Counted from the first letter of the stretch, positions 10,072-19,499 are shown. The stretch: 64,000 nt of DNA from CAWIJJ01 sp963836405 (GCA_963836405.1 CAWIJL010000018.1:124001-188000), one strand, 5' to 3'. The notes: generated from the sequence alone by a model not told the origin. Made by a program: numbers and translations.

Positions 10072-11124
10072 ATGGCGCAAAACGACTTTGTTTCCGTCAC
10101 GATAGTTACTTATAACAGCGGCCGATTCATCAAGCGCTGCCTCGAATCCGTACTGGCGCAGGGCTATCGCGGATAAAGAGATCATCGTCGTCGATAACGC
10201 ATCCGACGGACGGCACGGTGGATATCCTGGAACAGTTCGAGGATCGTTGCCAGATCTACTACAACGACGAGAATGTCGGATTCGCGGCGGCGCAGAACCA
10301 GGCCATCCGTCTTTCCAGCGGCGATTGGGTGTTGACCTTGAATCCGGATGTGCTGCTGCTGCCGAACTTCATCGAGGCGCTGGTGGAAGCCGGGCAATTC
10401 GACCCGCGCATCGGCACGGTCTGCGGGAAACTGCTGACCATGTCCGCGCATTTCGAGATCCCGGAAAGGCCGGTAGTCGATTCGACGGGCATCTACTTCA
10501 ATCCGATGCTGCGCCACCTGGACCGCGGCAGCCAGGAAGTGGATAACGGCCACTACCTGCAGTACGAATACGTTTTCGGCGCCACCGCGGCGGCCGCCCT
10601 GTACCGGCGAGCCATGATCGACGATATCGCGCTCGACGGCGAGTTCTTCGACTCCGATTTCTTCGTCTATCGCGAGGATGCGGACGTGGCGTGGCGGGCG
10701 CAGCTTGATGGGATGGAAGTGCATGTATGCGCCCTATGCGCGCGGGTATCACGTGCGCAAGGTGCTTCCCGGGAACCGGCGCGCGCTGCCGGCCGAGATC
10801 AACATGCACTCGGTGAAGAACCGCTTCCTGATGCGCATCAAGAACATCTCGCCGGACCTTTACCGCCGCAACTGGTTTTCGATCACGTCGCGCGATCTCG
10901 TGGTGGTTTCCTGCTGCCTGCTGTGGGAGCACAGTTCCCTGAAGGCCTTCTGGTTTCTGGCCACGAACCTGAAGCGCGCCATGGCTAAGCGGCGCTTGAT
11001 TCAGGCCATGCGCCGGGTGGATGACCGATATATGGCTAATTGGTTTCAGTACGAGCCGGTGAGTGTGGCGGCGCCGAGGAAAATGCCCCGTACGCGGACC
11101 CGCTCGGAAACGGCCAAGACCTAG
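10072..11124 (+). pseudogene. family 2 glycosyltransferase, three +1 indels
   Basis: Starts at ATG 10072 (MAQNDFVSVTIVTYNSGRF). Three inserted bases account for all frame changes: C near 10168, G near 10205 (restoring VVDNASTDGTVDIL) and G near 10708 (restoring AQLMGWKCMYAPYARGYHV). Removing them gives 349 residues. Motifs are VTIVTYNSGRFIKRCLESV, EIIVVDNASTDGT, NVGFAAAQNQAIRLSSGDW, LTLNPDVLLLPNF and YREDADVAWRAQL. The C-terminus is long and basic. The gene is followed nine bases later by the next transferase. Confidence 0.82.
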
Positions 11125-11133
11125 GCGCGGCGG

Positions 11134-12226
11134 ATGCGCATCGCGCTCCTCGGCACGCGGGGCATCCCCGCCAACTACGGCGGCTTCGAAACATTCGCCG
11201 AAGAACTTTCGACACGCCTCGTGGCACGCGGCCATCCGTCACCGTCTACTGCCGTGAAAAACATTCCGGGACGCGAGTACCGCGGAGTACGGCTCCTGTA
11301 TCTGCCCACCATCCGCCACAAGTATCTCGAGACTCTTGCCCACACTTTCTTCTCGACCTTCCACTTGATGTTTCATCGCGTAGACGCCGCGCTCTTCTGC
11401 AATGGCGCCAACGCGATCTTTACGCCGTGGCCGCGACTCGCCGGAATTCCGGTGGCGCTCAACGTAGACGGAATCGAGCGGAAGCGGAAGAAGTGGAACC
11501 GGCTGGCGCAGAGGCTGGTACCTGCTCTCGGAATGGCTCGCCACTTTTTGCCCGGACGTGGTGATCACGGACGCGCGAAACGATCCAGGATTACTACCGG
11601 CGAGCGTTACGGCAAGGCAGCACTATCTTCATTCCGTACGGGGCCGAGACGGGCAAGGCGGCGGGCACGGACGTCGCTGGAAAGCTTGGCCTGGAGCCGG
11701 GCGGTTACTTCCTCTACGTCAGCCGGATGGAGCCGGAGAATCACGCCGCTGGAAGTTCGCCAGGCCTTCGAAAGCGTGGTCACACCGGGCTCAAGCTGGC
11801 GCTGGTCGGCGACGCTCCCTACGCCCGGGAATACATCCGTCGTGTGCGCGATACCGGAAGATCCGCGCGTCGTGATTCCGGGAGCGATCTACGGTGAAGG
11901 CTACCGCCAACTCGGGTCGCACTGCTTCGCTTACATCCATGCGACGGAAGTGGGCGGTACGCATCCCGCGCTGATCGAGGCGATGGGACGCGGCGCGCTG
12001 GTGTTGTATCGCAACACGCCGGAAAATGCCGAGGTGGCTGGAGGCGCCGGAATCCCGTTCGAAGCCGGACGACCTTGCCGGGAAACTGCGCCTGGCGGTT
12101 TCGATGAGCGATGAGGAACGCGAAACGCTGCGATGCAAGGCGGTCGAGCGCGTCCGGGAGCGATACTCCTGGGATGCGGTGACCGATGCCTACGAGCGGT
12201 TACTAAGCCGGCTGGCGGGACGCTAG
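11134..12226 (+). pseudogene. DUF1972-type family 4 glycosyltransferase, frameshifted
   Basis: Begins at ATG 11134 with MRIALLGTRGIPANYGGFETFAEEL, the characteristic N-terminus of the DUF1972/group 1 transferases (rhamnosyl- or galactosyltransferases of capsule clusters). Conserved pieces in three frames are VTVYCREKHSGTR, EYRGVRLLYLPTIRHKYLET, FCNGANAIFTPWPRLAGIP, YFLYVSRMEPEN and then, in one frame, HATEVGGTHPALIEAMGRGALV with the donor-binding glutamate. It ends at 12224-12226. About six to eight indels are needed. It closes the cluster, and its stop codon overlaps the convergent GH28 stop. Confidence 0.78.
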
Positions 12227-13602
12227 ACCGGCTTGCCGTTTATCGTGACCGCGTCCATGGTTAGCCCTTCTACGTTTTCGATCAGGTTGGGCTTGGCGAC
12301 TTCCTCAAATGTGCAGTCGTGCAGGTGCACGCCGCTGATGGGCGAATTCGGGTACCCGCGGAGGGACAAGGCCATGGCGCATTTGCGGACCCTGAGCCCG
12401 CTCACGTCCACGTCGCGCACCACCGGCTTGTACGGGCCGTTGGCTCCCTCTTCGTAGTTGAAGTCCACCTCGATGGCCGCGCCCGCAACCTGGCCGACGT
12501 CTACGTTTCGCATGTAGACGTGCTCCAGGATGCCGCCGCGCAGCGCATTGTCCTTGAAGCGCAGCACGCGGTCCAGGCTGGGACTGTCCATCGTGCAATT
12601 TTCCGCGTACACGTTTCGGATGTCGCCCGAACACTCGCTGCCGAGTGTCACGCCGCCGTGACCGTCCTTCATCGTGCAGCCGCGGATGACAATGTTTTCC
12701 GACGGGCGATTGACGCGCCGTCCGTCGGCATTGCGTCCGGACTTGATGGCGATGCAGTCGTCGCCGGTATCGAACGTGCAGCCTTCTATCAAAACGTCTG
12801 TGCAGGATTCCGGATCGCAGCCGTCGTTGTTGGGGCCGTGGCTCACGATCGTCAGGTTGCGGACTGTGACATTGCGCGAAAGCGTCGGGTGCACTTCCCA
12901 CATCGGCGAGTTCCGTATCGTGACGCCTTCGATCAGCACATTGGTGCAACCGTACGGCTCGATGAACGACGGGCGCAGCCACCCGCCGTCGCCGAAGACG
13001 CGCTTTTCCACTGGCACGCTCTTCTCCGCCATCTCCATCAAGGCCGTTCGCGCGGTCCGCTGGTTCGGCCCGCCGCGGGGACCGCAGTTCGCCTTGCCCG
13101 ACCACGGCCACCAGTGCTCGCAGGAGGCGCCTCCGTCGAGCGTGCCTTCGCCGGTTATGGCGATGTTCTGTTGGTCACGGGCGTAAATCAGGGGCGAGTA
13201 GTTCATGCACTCGGTGCCCTCGAAGCGCGTGAGCACCACGGGGTAGAGTTTCGGATCGGGGTCGAAGCGGAGCGTAGCGCCTTTTTTCACCTCGAGGGCT
13301 ACGTTGCTCTTCAGGTGAATCGCGCCTGTTTGGAAGACGCCCTCGGGCACGACGACCCGTCCGCCGCCGGAGCGCGCGGCCTCTTCGATGGCGCGGCGGA
13401 TGGCAGGCGTCGCATCGGCTGTGCCGTCCGGCTTGGCTCCGTAGCGCGTGATTTCGAATGCACGTCCGGCGAGGCGAGGGGGGCGAATGCGGGCCAGGAT
13501 CGGGGCCAGGCCGGCCCACGGGTCGGCCGCCAGCGCCCGGCGCCCGGCCAGCGCGGCGCCCGCGCACGCAAACAACGCTTGTCTTCGCGAACAGGTTGGC
13601 AT
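12223..13602 (-). CDS. exported glycoside hydrolase family 28 (polygalacturonase-like)
   Basis: 459 residues from ATG 13602, chosen because it gives a compact Tat signal (SRRQALFACAGAALAG); an ATG 21 bases upstream is also possible. The parallel beta-helix enzyme shows the four GH28 catalytic blocks: PNNDGCDPESC (the N-x-D region), FDTGDDCIAIKSGR (the DD pair), KDGHGGVTLGSE (GHG) and DRVLRFKDN in place of the usual RIK. It would hydrolyse alpha-1,4-linked galacturonate or a related uronate or rhamnogalacturonan outside the cytoplasm. The divergent neighbour uxaE metabolises tagaturonate, the next intracellular intermediate, which supports a pectin role. The replaced RIK motif leaves exact substrate open. 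Confidence 0.9.
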   Translation of the reverse strand: MPTCSRRQALFACAGAALAGRRALAADPWAGLAPILARIRPPRLAGRAFEITRYGAKPDGTADATPAIRRAIEEAARSGGGRVVVPEGVFQTGAIHLKSNVALEVKKGATLRFDPDPKLYPVVLTRFEGTECMNYSPLIYARDQQNIAITGEGTLDGGASCEHWWPWSGKANCGPRGGPNQRTARTALMEMAEKSVPVEKRVFGDGGWLRPSFIEPYGCTNVLIEGVTIRNSPMWEVHPTLSRNVTVRNLTIVSHGPNNDGCDPESCTDVLIEGCTFDTGDDCIAIKSGRNADGRRVNRPSENIVIRGCTMKDGHGGVTLGSECSGDIRNVYAENCTMDSPSLDRVLRFKDNALRGGILEHVYMRNVDVGQVAGAAIEVDFNYEEGANGPYKPVVRDVDVSGLRVRKCAMALSLRGYPNSPISGVHLHDCTFEEVAKPNLIENVEGLTMDAVTINGKPV

Positions 13603-13644
13603 CACCTCCGATGGTAGGCGCAAGCGGTGACGCGGTCAATCCAT

Positions 13645-13663
13645 CGTTTAGCCCGCCTAAACG
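13645..13663. promoter_or_regulatory. perfect 7-5-7 inverted repeat, candidate operator
   Basis: CGTTTAG, five bases, CTAAACG: a perfect dyad in the gap between the divergent GH28 and uxaE genes, 42 bases from one start and 59 from the other. The size and symmetry fit a dimeric repressor of the LacI or GntR type that controls uronate catabolism. No regulator gene is adjacent, so the protein is unknown. Confidence 0.5.
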
Positions 13664-13722
13664 TATGCTTTCATAAACCCGATTTCGACGGTCAAAACCG
13701 GCGTTCTAAAATATGGGTTCTG

Positions 13723-14976
13723 ATGCTTACCTTACCGAAATACTCGCTGGGCGTCGGCGACCGGTTTGCCCGACAGGCCAAGGCGCAACTCCGGGCCTGT
13801 ATGGATGCCGCTGCCCAGGGAGTAACCGTAGTTCCGGTGTGGAACAAGTCCAACCGGGAGCATGTTATCGTCGGGTCCGAGCCGTCGGGCGTTCGCGCCG
13901 CCGCGGATTCGGCGGTGCGCGACCTCGGCTGGGGCTGCGCCTACTTCGTCGATGCCGACCACATCAACCTCCAGACCGTAGACCGGTTCTTGGAGGCGAG
14001 CGATTTTTACACCCTGGATGTCGCTTCCGCTATCGGGCAGCCGCCCGCCGACGGCGAAGTGAACGCCTTTCTCGATCGCCATCCCGAATTGAGCGGGACT
14101 GTCCGGGTGCCGGGAATCGAGGAGCCGTTCGAGATCTCGCGAGCCCAGACGGCTGCGGTCGCCTCCAAGTACCTGTTTGCCGTGGCCGAAGCGGGGCGTA
14201 TCTACCGGCGCGTCGAGGCGGCAAAGGGCGCCGGCACGTTCGTCACGGAAATCTCCATGGATGAGACGGACGAACCGCAGACGCCTCCGCAGTTGCTGGT
14301 CATTCTGGCCGCCATCGCCGATGCAGCCATCCCGATCCAGACGATCGCTCCCAAATTCACCGGCCGGTTCAACAAAGGTGTGGACTATTCGGGCGACCTG
14401 GCGCAGTTCGAGCGCGAATTCAATAGCGACCTGGCGGTGGTGGCACATGCGGTGAGCCGCTACCGGTTGCCCGCCAATCTAAAACTCAGCGTGCACTCCG
14501 GCAGCGACAAATTTTCCATCTACGCTCCCATGCGCAGGGCCATGGCGAAATTCCGCGCCGGAGTCCACATCAAAACCGCGGGCACCACATGGCTCGAGGA
14601 ATTGATCGGCCTGGCGGAGAGCGGCGGGCCGGGCCTGGAACTGGCCAGGGAGATCTACGCCGAGGCCTGGTCCCACCGGCGGGAGTTGTGCGAGCCGTAT
14701 GCGGCGGTGATCGATATTCGAGAAGAGTGCCTGCCGGCGCCGGAAACGGTAAACGGCTGGACTTCCGCCCAGTACACAGCAGCGCTCCGCCATGACCAGT
14801 CCAACCCGGCCTTCAACCCGCACGTCCGGCAACTGCTGCACGTCGGGTACAAGGTCGCCGCGAAAATGGGGACGCGGTACCTGGACATGCTGTCGGCTTG
14901 CGAGGCGGACATCGCGCGCAACGTCACTGCGAACCTGTACGAACGGCATATCGAGCCGCTGTTTTTGCGAGGCTGA
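13723..14976 (+). CDS. uxaE: tagaturonate 3-epimerase (UxaE family)
   Basis: 417 residues from ATG 13723; the open frame extends further upstream, but MLTLPKYSLGVGDRF is the natural family N-terminus. UxaE-family enzymes interconvert D-tagaturonate and D-fructuronate, feeding galacturonate carbon into the mannonate/KDG route. Recognisable segments are SLGVGDRFARQAKAQL, DADHINLQTV, FVTEISMDETDEPQTP, IAPKFTGRFNKGVDYSGD and LSVHSGSDKFSIYAP; their conserved acidic and histidine residues suit a metal-dependent TIM-barrel epimerase. It lies divergent to a GH28 pectinase across a shared, dyad-containing promoter region. A mannonate-dehydratase-like gene occurs at 52946-54337. Confidence 0.85.
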   Translation: MLTLPKYSLGVGDRFARQAKAQLRACMDAAAQGVTVVPVWNKSNREHVIVGSEPSGVRAAADSAVRDLGWGCAYFVDADHINLQTVDRFLEASDFYTLDVASAIGQPPADGEVNAFLDRHPELSGTVRVPGIEEPFEISRAQTAAVASKYLFAVAEAGRIYRRVEAAKGAGTFVTEISMDETDEPQTPPQLLVILAAIADAAIPIQTIAPKFTGRFNKGVDYSGDLAQFEREFNSDLAVVAHAVSRYRLPANLKLSVHSGSDKFSIYAPMRRAMAKFRAGVHIKTAGTTWLEELIGLAESGGPGLELAREIYAEAWSHRRELCEPYAAVIDIREECLPAPETVNGWTSAQYTAALRHDQSNPAFNPHVRQLLHVGYKVAAKMGTRYLDMLSACEADIARNVTANLYERHIEPLFLRG

Positions 14977-15011
14977 GCCAGCCCGGGTTCGGACAACGCC
15001 CCTACAATGAA

Positions 15012-16145
15012 ATGGTGCCGGCGCCATTTCGATCCTATGTGCTGGTTTCGCGCGAGCAGATCGCACGGAATTACCGGAACGTTTGTTCCGTAGTGGGGCC
15101 GGACGTGGAAGTTGCCGGGGTGGTGAAGGCCGACGCGTATGGGCACGGAGCACTGGAAGTTTCACGGGTGCTGGCGGCCGAAGGCGCGCGGTGGCTGGCG
15201 GTGAGTTCGGTGGATGAGGGTGTCAGCCTCCGCTGCGGAGGCATGCTCGCTCCCCGGATTCTGGTGATGGGCGGGTTGCTGGCCTACGAGAGCGCGGCGC
15301 TGGTGGAGTATGACCTGACGCCGGTAGTCCACTCGCTCGCGCAGATTCGCGATGTGGACGATCTGGCGCGGACCTCGGGAAGACCTCTCTCGTATCACCT
15401 CAAGATCGATTCCGGAATGGGCCGTTTGGGAACGCGGGCAAGCGCCGCCGCGATTCTGGGCACGCTGGCCGAAGCGCCGCACGCCCGCCTGGAGGGCCTG
15501 ATGACGCACTTCGCGTCCGCCGCGGATTACACAACGGCGCAGACCACGGAGCAATTGGCCTACTTCCACGCCGTCTCGGAGCAGTTGGGCCGGGCCGGCT
15601 ACCTCGCTCCCTTCCTCCACACGTCCAGCAGCAACGCCATCGGGTTCGGGCGGCGGGAGGGGTGGCACAACCTGGTGCGGGCGGGGCACGCTCTCTACGG
15701 GTACATTTCGCCGGCCCGCGGGAGCGCGCCGCCCTCGCTGCTGGATGTGCAGCCGGCCCTCGCGTGGAAGGCCAAGTTACTGGCAGTGAAGGACATACCG
15801 CAGGGCGCCCTGGTTGGATACGGGGGCACCTTCCGCGCCCCTCGCGACATGCGGATCGGGATTGTGGCGGCGGGGTATGCCGACGGGGTCTTTCACCGGC
15901 TCTCCAATCGCGGCCAGGTGATCGCGGACGGGAAACTGACGCCGATTCTGGGTACCATCTCGATGGACCTGACCACCATCGACCTCAGTCACACGCAAAG
16001 AATGGGTCCGGGTGACGAGGTGACCCTGCTCGGCTCGGAGGGCGAGGCGCGTCTCGACGCCCAGCAGATCGCCCGCGTCGCCGGAACGATTTCCTACAAC
16101 ATCCTGTGCAGCATCAGCGCCCGCGTGCGCCGCGTTTATATTTGA
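15012..16145 (+). CDS. alr: alanine racemase
   Basis: 377 residues from ATG 15012 (MVPAPFRSYVLVSREQIARNY). Pyridoxal-phosphate enzyme that makes D-alanine for peptidoglycan. The PLP lysine is in VAGVVKADAYGHGALEV near residue 35, with the companion region GALVGYGGTFRAP supplying the second catalytic residue position and RAGHALYGYISP completing the fold-type III barrel. The C-terminal beta domain contains LGTISMDLTTIDLS. Length is normal for the family. It follows uxaE by 35 bases and precedes rpoN by 104 bases. Confidence 0.94.
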   Translation: MVPAPFRSYVLVSREQIARNYRNVCSVVGPDVEVAGVVKADAYGHGALEVSRVLAAEGARWLAVSSVDEGVSLRCGGMLAPRILVMGGLLAYESAALVEYDLTPVVHSLAQIRDVDDLARTSGRPLSYHLKIDSGMGRLGTRASAAAILGTLAEAPHARLEGLMTHFASAADYTTAQTTEQLAYFHAVSEQLGRAGYLAPFLHTSSSNAIGFGRREGWHNLVRAGHALYGYISPARGSAPPSLLDVQPALAWKAKLLAVKDIPQGALVGYGGTFRAPRDMRIGIVAAGYADGVFHRLSNRGQVIADGKLTPILGTISMDLTTIDLSHTQRMGPGDEVTLLGSEGEARLDAQQIARVAGTISYNILCSISARVRRVYI

Positions 16146-16249
16146 ACCGAAGGCCATTATTTTCAGTGGCAAAGATTACAAAACCGCTTCGAATGCCGAG
16201 GTGGTTTGGAACGGGGAATGCCTAATTGCAGTGATATTATAGGAGGCAG

Positions 16250-17848
16250 ATGAGCTTACTGTCGCCGAGACTACAACTGAAGGTCGCACAGAAGCAGATT
16301 CTGACTCCTGGTCTGGTGCAGATGGTGACCGTCCTCCAGCTTAACCGGCTGGAATTAAAGGAGATGATCACCCAAGAGATTGTCAAGAATCCGGTTCTGG
16401 AAGAGTCGGCCGACGAGCCCGGAGAAGAGATCACTCCGGAAGAGTTGATGCCCCTGCTCGAAGGAGAGACGGTAGCCGATCCGACGGACAAGCAGATTCT
16501 GGACGCAGCGGTTCTGAACGACGCCAATTCGCTCGCCGGCGCCAATGGGGATGTTGCGATCAACGGAAATCTGTTCCCCGACGCCGAAGAGACCGCCTCG
16601 GCTTCAGCCGAGGCTCCCGCTGTGGCCGATGCCCTGCTAGACACGCCCGCTGCTACCGATCCCTTCGATGAGATCGATTTCGGCTCGTTCTTCGACGACT
16701 ACCTGGACCCCGGCTATAAGAGCCCTGCGTCGGAGTCGGTGGAAAAGCCGTCTTTCGAAACCTTTCTTTCGGCGCCCGTAACGCTGGGCGATCATCTTCG
16801 CTCGCAACTGAGCGTGACGCTCATTTCCGAAAACATTCGGGATGCCGCCGAGTCCATCATCGGCAACCTGGACGAGGACGGGTACCTCTCGGCGTCGCTC
16901 GATGAAATCGCGACGATGGGCGAACACAAGCCGGAAGAGGTGGAAGAAGCCCTCCGCTTCGTCCAGTCGCTCGATCCGGCCGGCGTGGGCGCACGCAACC
17001 TCCGGGAGTGTATGCTGCTCCAGATCGAAAGCGTGAACGGCCGCGGCGGCGTGGCTTGGCAGATCGTCTCGAACCATCTTCGACTTCTCGAGACCCGGCA
17101 GTACAAGGAGATCGCGAGAGCTCTGGGACGGCCCTTGGATCACGTGGAAACGGCCGTCAGCATGATTCAGCACCTCAATCCGAGGCCGGGGCTGCGGTAC
17201 TCCGGGGCGGGTGCGCGGGTGGTGGAGCCGGACGTTTATTTCATCAAGGACGGCGAAGACTACATCATTCAGATGAATGACGAGGACGTTCCGCAACTCC
17301 GGCTGAATGCGCAGTACCGCAAGATGCTGGATCGCGAGAACGGCGCCACGAAAGAAGTCCGCGATTACGTGCGCGAGCGCTACACTTCCGCCATCCAGCT
17401 GATGAAGAACATCGAGCAGCGGAAGCAGACGATTCTGAAGGTGTGCCAGGCAATCGTGCGGCGGCAGATGGAGTTTCTCTCGCAGGGGCTGGACTACCTC
17501 AAGCCGATGATGATCAAAGAGGTGGCCGAAGAAGTCGGCGTGCATCCCTCAACGGTCAGCCGGGCGGTGGCCAGCAAGTACGTCCACACCCCGCAGGGCG
17601 TCTTCGAACTTCGCTACTTCTTCTCCGAGGCCGTGCAGGGCCCCTTGGGCGGGGGAACTCCTTTGCTGCTGCTGAAGCGCAAGGTGAAAAAAATGATTGA
17701 GGAAGAGGATCGCAGCAAGCCTCTTACCGACGAGCAGATCACCACGCTGCTACAGGGCGAAGGCATCAACGTAACCCGCCGCACCGTTGCCAAATACCGC
17801 GAGGATATGAAGATCCCTTCAACCCATCAGCGGCGCGTGCGAAACTAA
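16250..17848 (+). CDS. rpoN: RNA polymerase sigma-54 factor
   Basis: 532 residues; ATG 16250 lies behind a strong AGGAGG ribosome site. Region I is the activator-responsive N-terminus (LQLKVAQKQILTPGLVQMV), followed by a long acidic linker (about residues 50-165), a core-binding domain, an HTH region (MIKEVAEEVGVHPSTVSRAVASKYV) and the RpoN box in TRRTVAKYREDM near the C-terminus, which contacts the -24 element. It directs transcription from -24/-12 promoters with AAA+ activators. hpf and rapZ follow, an order also found in other phyla, but without ptsN or hprK. Confidence 0.97.
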   Translation: MSLLSPRLQLKVAQKQILTPGLVQMVTVLQLNRLELKEMITQEIVKNPVLEESADEPGEEITPEELMPLLEGETVADPTDKQILDAAVLNDANSLAGANGDVAINGNLFPDAEETASASAEAPAVADALLDTPAATDPFDEIDFGSFFDDYLDPGYKSPASESVEKPSFETFLSAPVTLGDHLRSQLSVTLISENIRDAAESIIGNLDEDGYLSASLDEIATMGEHKPEEVEEALRFVQSLDPAGVGARNLRECMLLQIESVNGRGGVAWQIVSNHLRLLETRQYKEIARALGRPLDHVETAVSMIQHLNPRPGLRYSGAGARVVEPDVYFIKDGEDYIIQMNDEDVPQLRLNAQYRKMLDRENGATKEVRDYVRERYTSAIQLMKNIEQRKQTILKVCQAIVRRQMEFLSQGLDYLKPMMIKEVAEEVGVHPSTVSRAVASKYVHTPQGVFELRYFFSEAVQGPLGGGTPLLLLKRKVKKMIEEEDRSKPLTDEQITTLLQGEGINVTRRTVAKYREDMKIPSTHQRRVRN

Positions 17849-17895
17849 GCCGTACGCGATTCTCCGCTTCACAATTTTGCCGGACTTCAGACGGG

Positions 17896-17917
17896 ATAAC
17901 CGCCGGGTAGCGGTTAT
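17896..17917. promoter_or_regulatory. inverted repeat in the rpoN-hpf gap
   Basis: ATAACCGC, six bases, GCGGTTAT: a perfect eight-base dyad 48 bases after the rpoN stop and 43 bases before hpf. An AGCGGT motif recurs just downstream. It has no T-run, so it may be an operator or an mRNA processing/stability hairpin rather than an intrinsic terminator. Confidence 0.4.
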
Positions 17918-17960
17918 TCCGGCGGGAATAGCGGTATAAAGGGAATGGGCGGAGATCCCT

Positions 17961-18503
17961 ATGAAGATCACCTACACAGGCAGGCAAGTAGAGTTGGCTC
18001 CAGCGCAGTTGAAGAAACTCGAGTCCCGCTTCGGGAAAATCGGGAAGCTCCTGGATGGCCGGCGGGAAAGCGAGGCCCACGTGATCCTCTCGCTGGAGCG
18101 GCACTTGCATTCGGCGGAAGTCACGGTGAACTACTTCGGTCATCAACTCGTGGGTGCCGGTGCGGATTCGGACCTGTTCACGGCAATCCATTCCGCGGCG
18201 GAGAAACTCGAGAAGCAGGCGGTGAAGGCCAGGACGAAGTGGCGCGACACCAAGCGCACACCCCGGAAGGCAGCCCCGGAGGTGGAGACCGAACAGATCG
18301 CCGCGAAGGATGTCGAACCCGTGCCGGTTCACAAGATCTACAAAGTGAACCACCACCAGAAGCGCAAGCCGATGACGCTCGACGAGGCGATTCTCGAGAT
18401 GGACAAATCGCGCGATTATCTCGTCTATCGCGATGCCGACACCGATCGCGTGTCCGTTCTTCTGCGGCGCCGCGACGGCAATTTCGACCTCGTCGAAGGA
18501 TAG
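17961..18503 (+). CDS. hpf: ribosome hibernation-promoting factor, long form
   Basis: 180 residues from ATG 17961. Residues 1-100 form the ribosome-binding HPF/YfiA fold (MKITYTGRQVELAPAQLKKL; EAHVILSLERHLHSAEVTV). After a linker, a C-terminal dimerisation domain is present (VNHHQKRKPMTLDEAILEMD; YLVYRDADTDRVSVLLRRRDG). Long HPF joins two 70S ribosomes into inactive 100S dimers during slow growth. The position directly after rpoN is conserved in distant bacteria; rapZ follows after ten bases. Confidence 0.95.
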   Translation: MKITYTGRQVELAPAQLKKLESRFGKIGKLLDGRRESEAHVILSLERHLHSAEVTVNYFGHQLVGAGADSDLFTAIHSAAEKLEKQAVKARTKWRDTKRTPRKAAPEVETEQIAAKDVEPVPVHKIYKVNHHQKRKPMTLDEAILEMDKSRDYLVYRDADTDRVSVLLRRRDGNFDLVEG

Positions 18504-18512
18504 CGGCGAGGG

Positions 18513-19415
18513 ATGGCGAAGAAAGCTCCGGCACCCCCACCGTCAAAGTCCCAGAAACCGGAACTTGTAGTCATTACGGGCCTGAGCGGGTCCGGCAAGG
18601 GTTCCGTGCTCCGGGCGCTGGAGGACCTGGGCTTTTATTCGGTCGACAATCTTCCGGTCGAACTGATTCCCAAGTTCGCCGAGTTGGCGCGCGACAACAG
18701 GAATATTCGCGCGGCCGCGCTGGTAGTGGACGTCCGCGAGGGCGCGACCTTGCAGACCTTTCCGGCGGCCTATGCGCAGATCAAAGGATCGCTGAACGCC
18801 CAATTGATCTTCCTCGAAGCCGACGATGGCGCCATCATGCGCCGTTTCAGCGAGACCAGGCGGCCTCACCCGCTCGGAACGGAAAGGTCGATAGCCAAGA
18901 GCATTCGCGCCGAGCGCCGCCAACTTCAGCCCATCCGCGCGATGGCCGACCTGATCATCAACACTTCCAAATTCACCGTTCACGACCTGCGGGCCGTGAT
19001 CGACGAGCGCTTCCGGGGCAGGCGGGATGAAACGCGAATCGTTGTGTACGTGACGAGCTTCGGTTACCGCAACGGCGTGCCGCCGGACAGCGACCTGGTC
19101 TTCGATGTGCGTTTTCTCCCAAACCCAAACTACCTTCCCAAATTCAAGCATCTGACCGGCAGAAATCCCGGCGTCGCCAAGTACATTCGCTCGTTTCCGC
19201 AGACACGGGAATTCATTTCGCGCATTTCCGACCTCCTGGTTTACTTGCTGCCGCACTATATACACGAGGGAAAGAGTTACCTCACCATCGCCTTCGGCTG
19301 CACGGGTGGGCAGCACCGTTCAGTAATGATGGCCGAGCAGATCCGGAAGAATCTGGTAGAAGCCGGTTACAACGCGAAGGTCACTCACCGGGACATGCCG
19401 CGAGCCAGCCGCTAA
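18513..19415 (+). CDS. rapZ: RNase adapter / nucleotide-binding protein RapZ
   Basis: 300 residues. Walker A VITGLSGSGKGSVLRALEDLG near residue 27, the family signature FYSVDNLPVELIP, and the C-terminal RNA/metabolite-binding segment AFGCTGGQHRSVMMAE are all present. In E. coli RapZ controls glucosamine-6-phosphate synthase through small RNAs; in other phyla the role is less clear, but it is linked to cell-envelope precursor supply. The N-terminus has a short Pro/Lys-rich extension. Last gene of the rpoN-hpf-rapZ group. Confidence 0.95.
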   Translation: MAKKAPAPPPSKSQKPELVVITGLSGSGKGSVLRALEDLGFYSVDNLPVELIPKFAELARDNRNIRAAALVVDVREGATLQTFPAAYAQIKGSLNAQLIFLEADDGAIMRRFSETRRPHPLGTERSIAKSIRAERRQLQPIRAMADLIINTSKFTVHDLRAVIDERFRGRRDETRIVVYVTSFGYRNGVPPDSDLVFDVRFLPNPNYLPKFKHLTGRNPGVAKYIRSFPQTREFISRISDLLVYLLPHYIHEGKSYLTIAFGCTGGQHRSVMMAEQIRKNLVEAGYNAKVTHRDMPRASR

Positions 19416-19499
19416 GACGTCCACGACCCTTCGGTGGTGCCGCGCCCGGAAGATATCGAGCCGCTCTCCTGCTCCCCCTTTTTCCGGTAACATCTTCGT

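Noticed and set aside
12319..13617. A 432-codon plus-strand open frame antisense to the GH28 gene
   Set aside because: No motif, and the minus strand has complete GH28 catalytic blocks.
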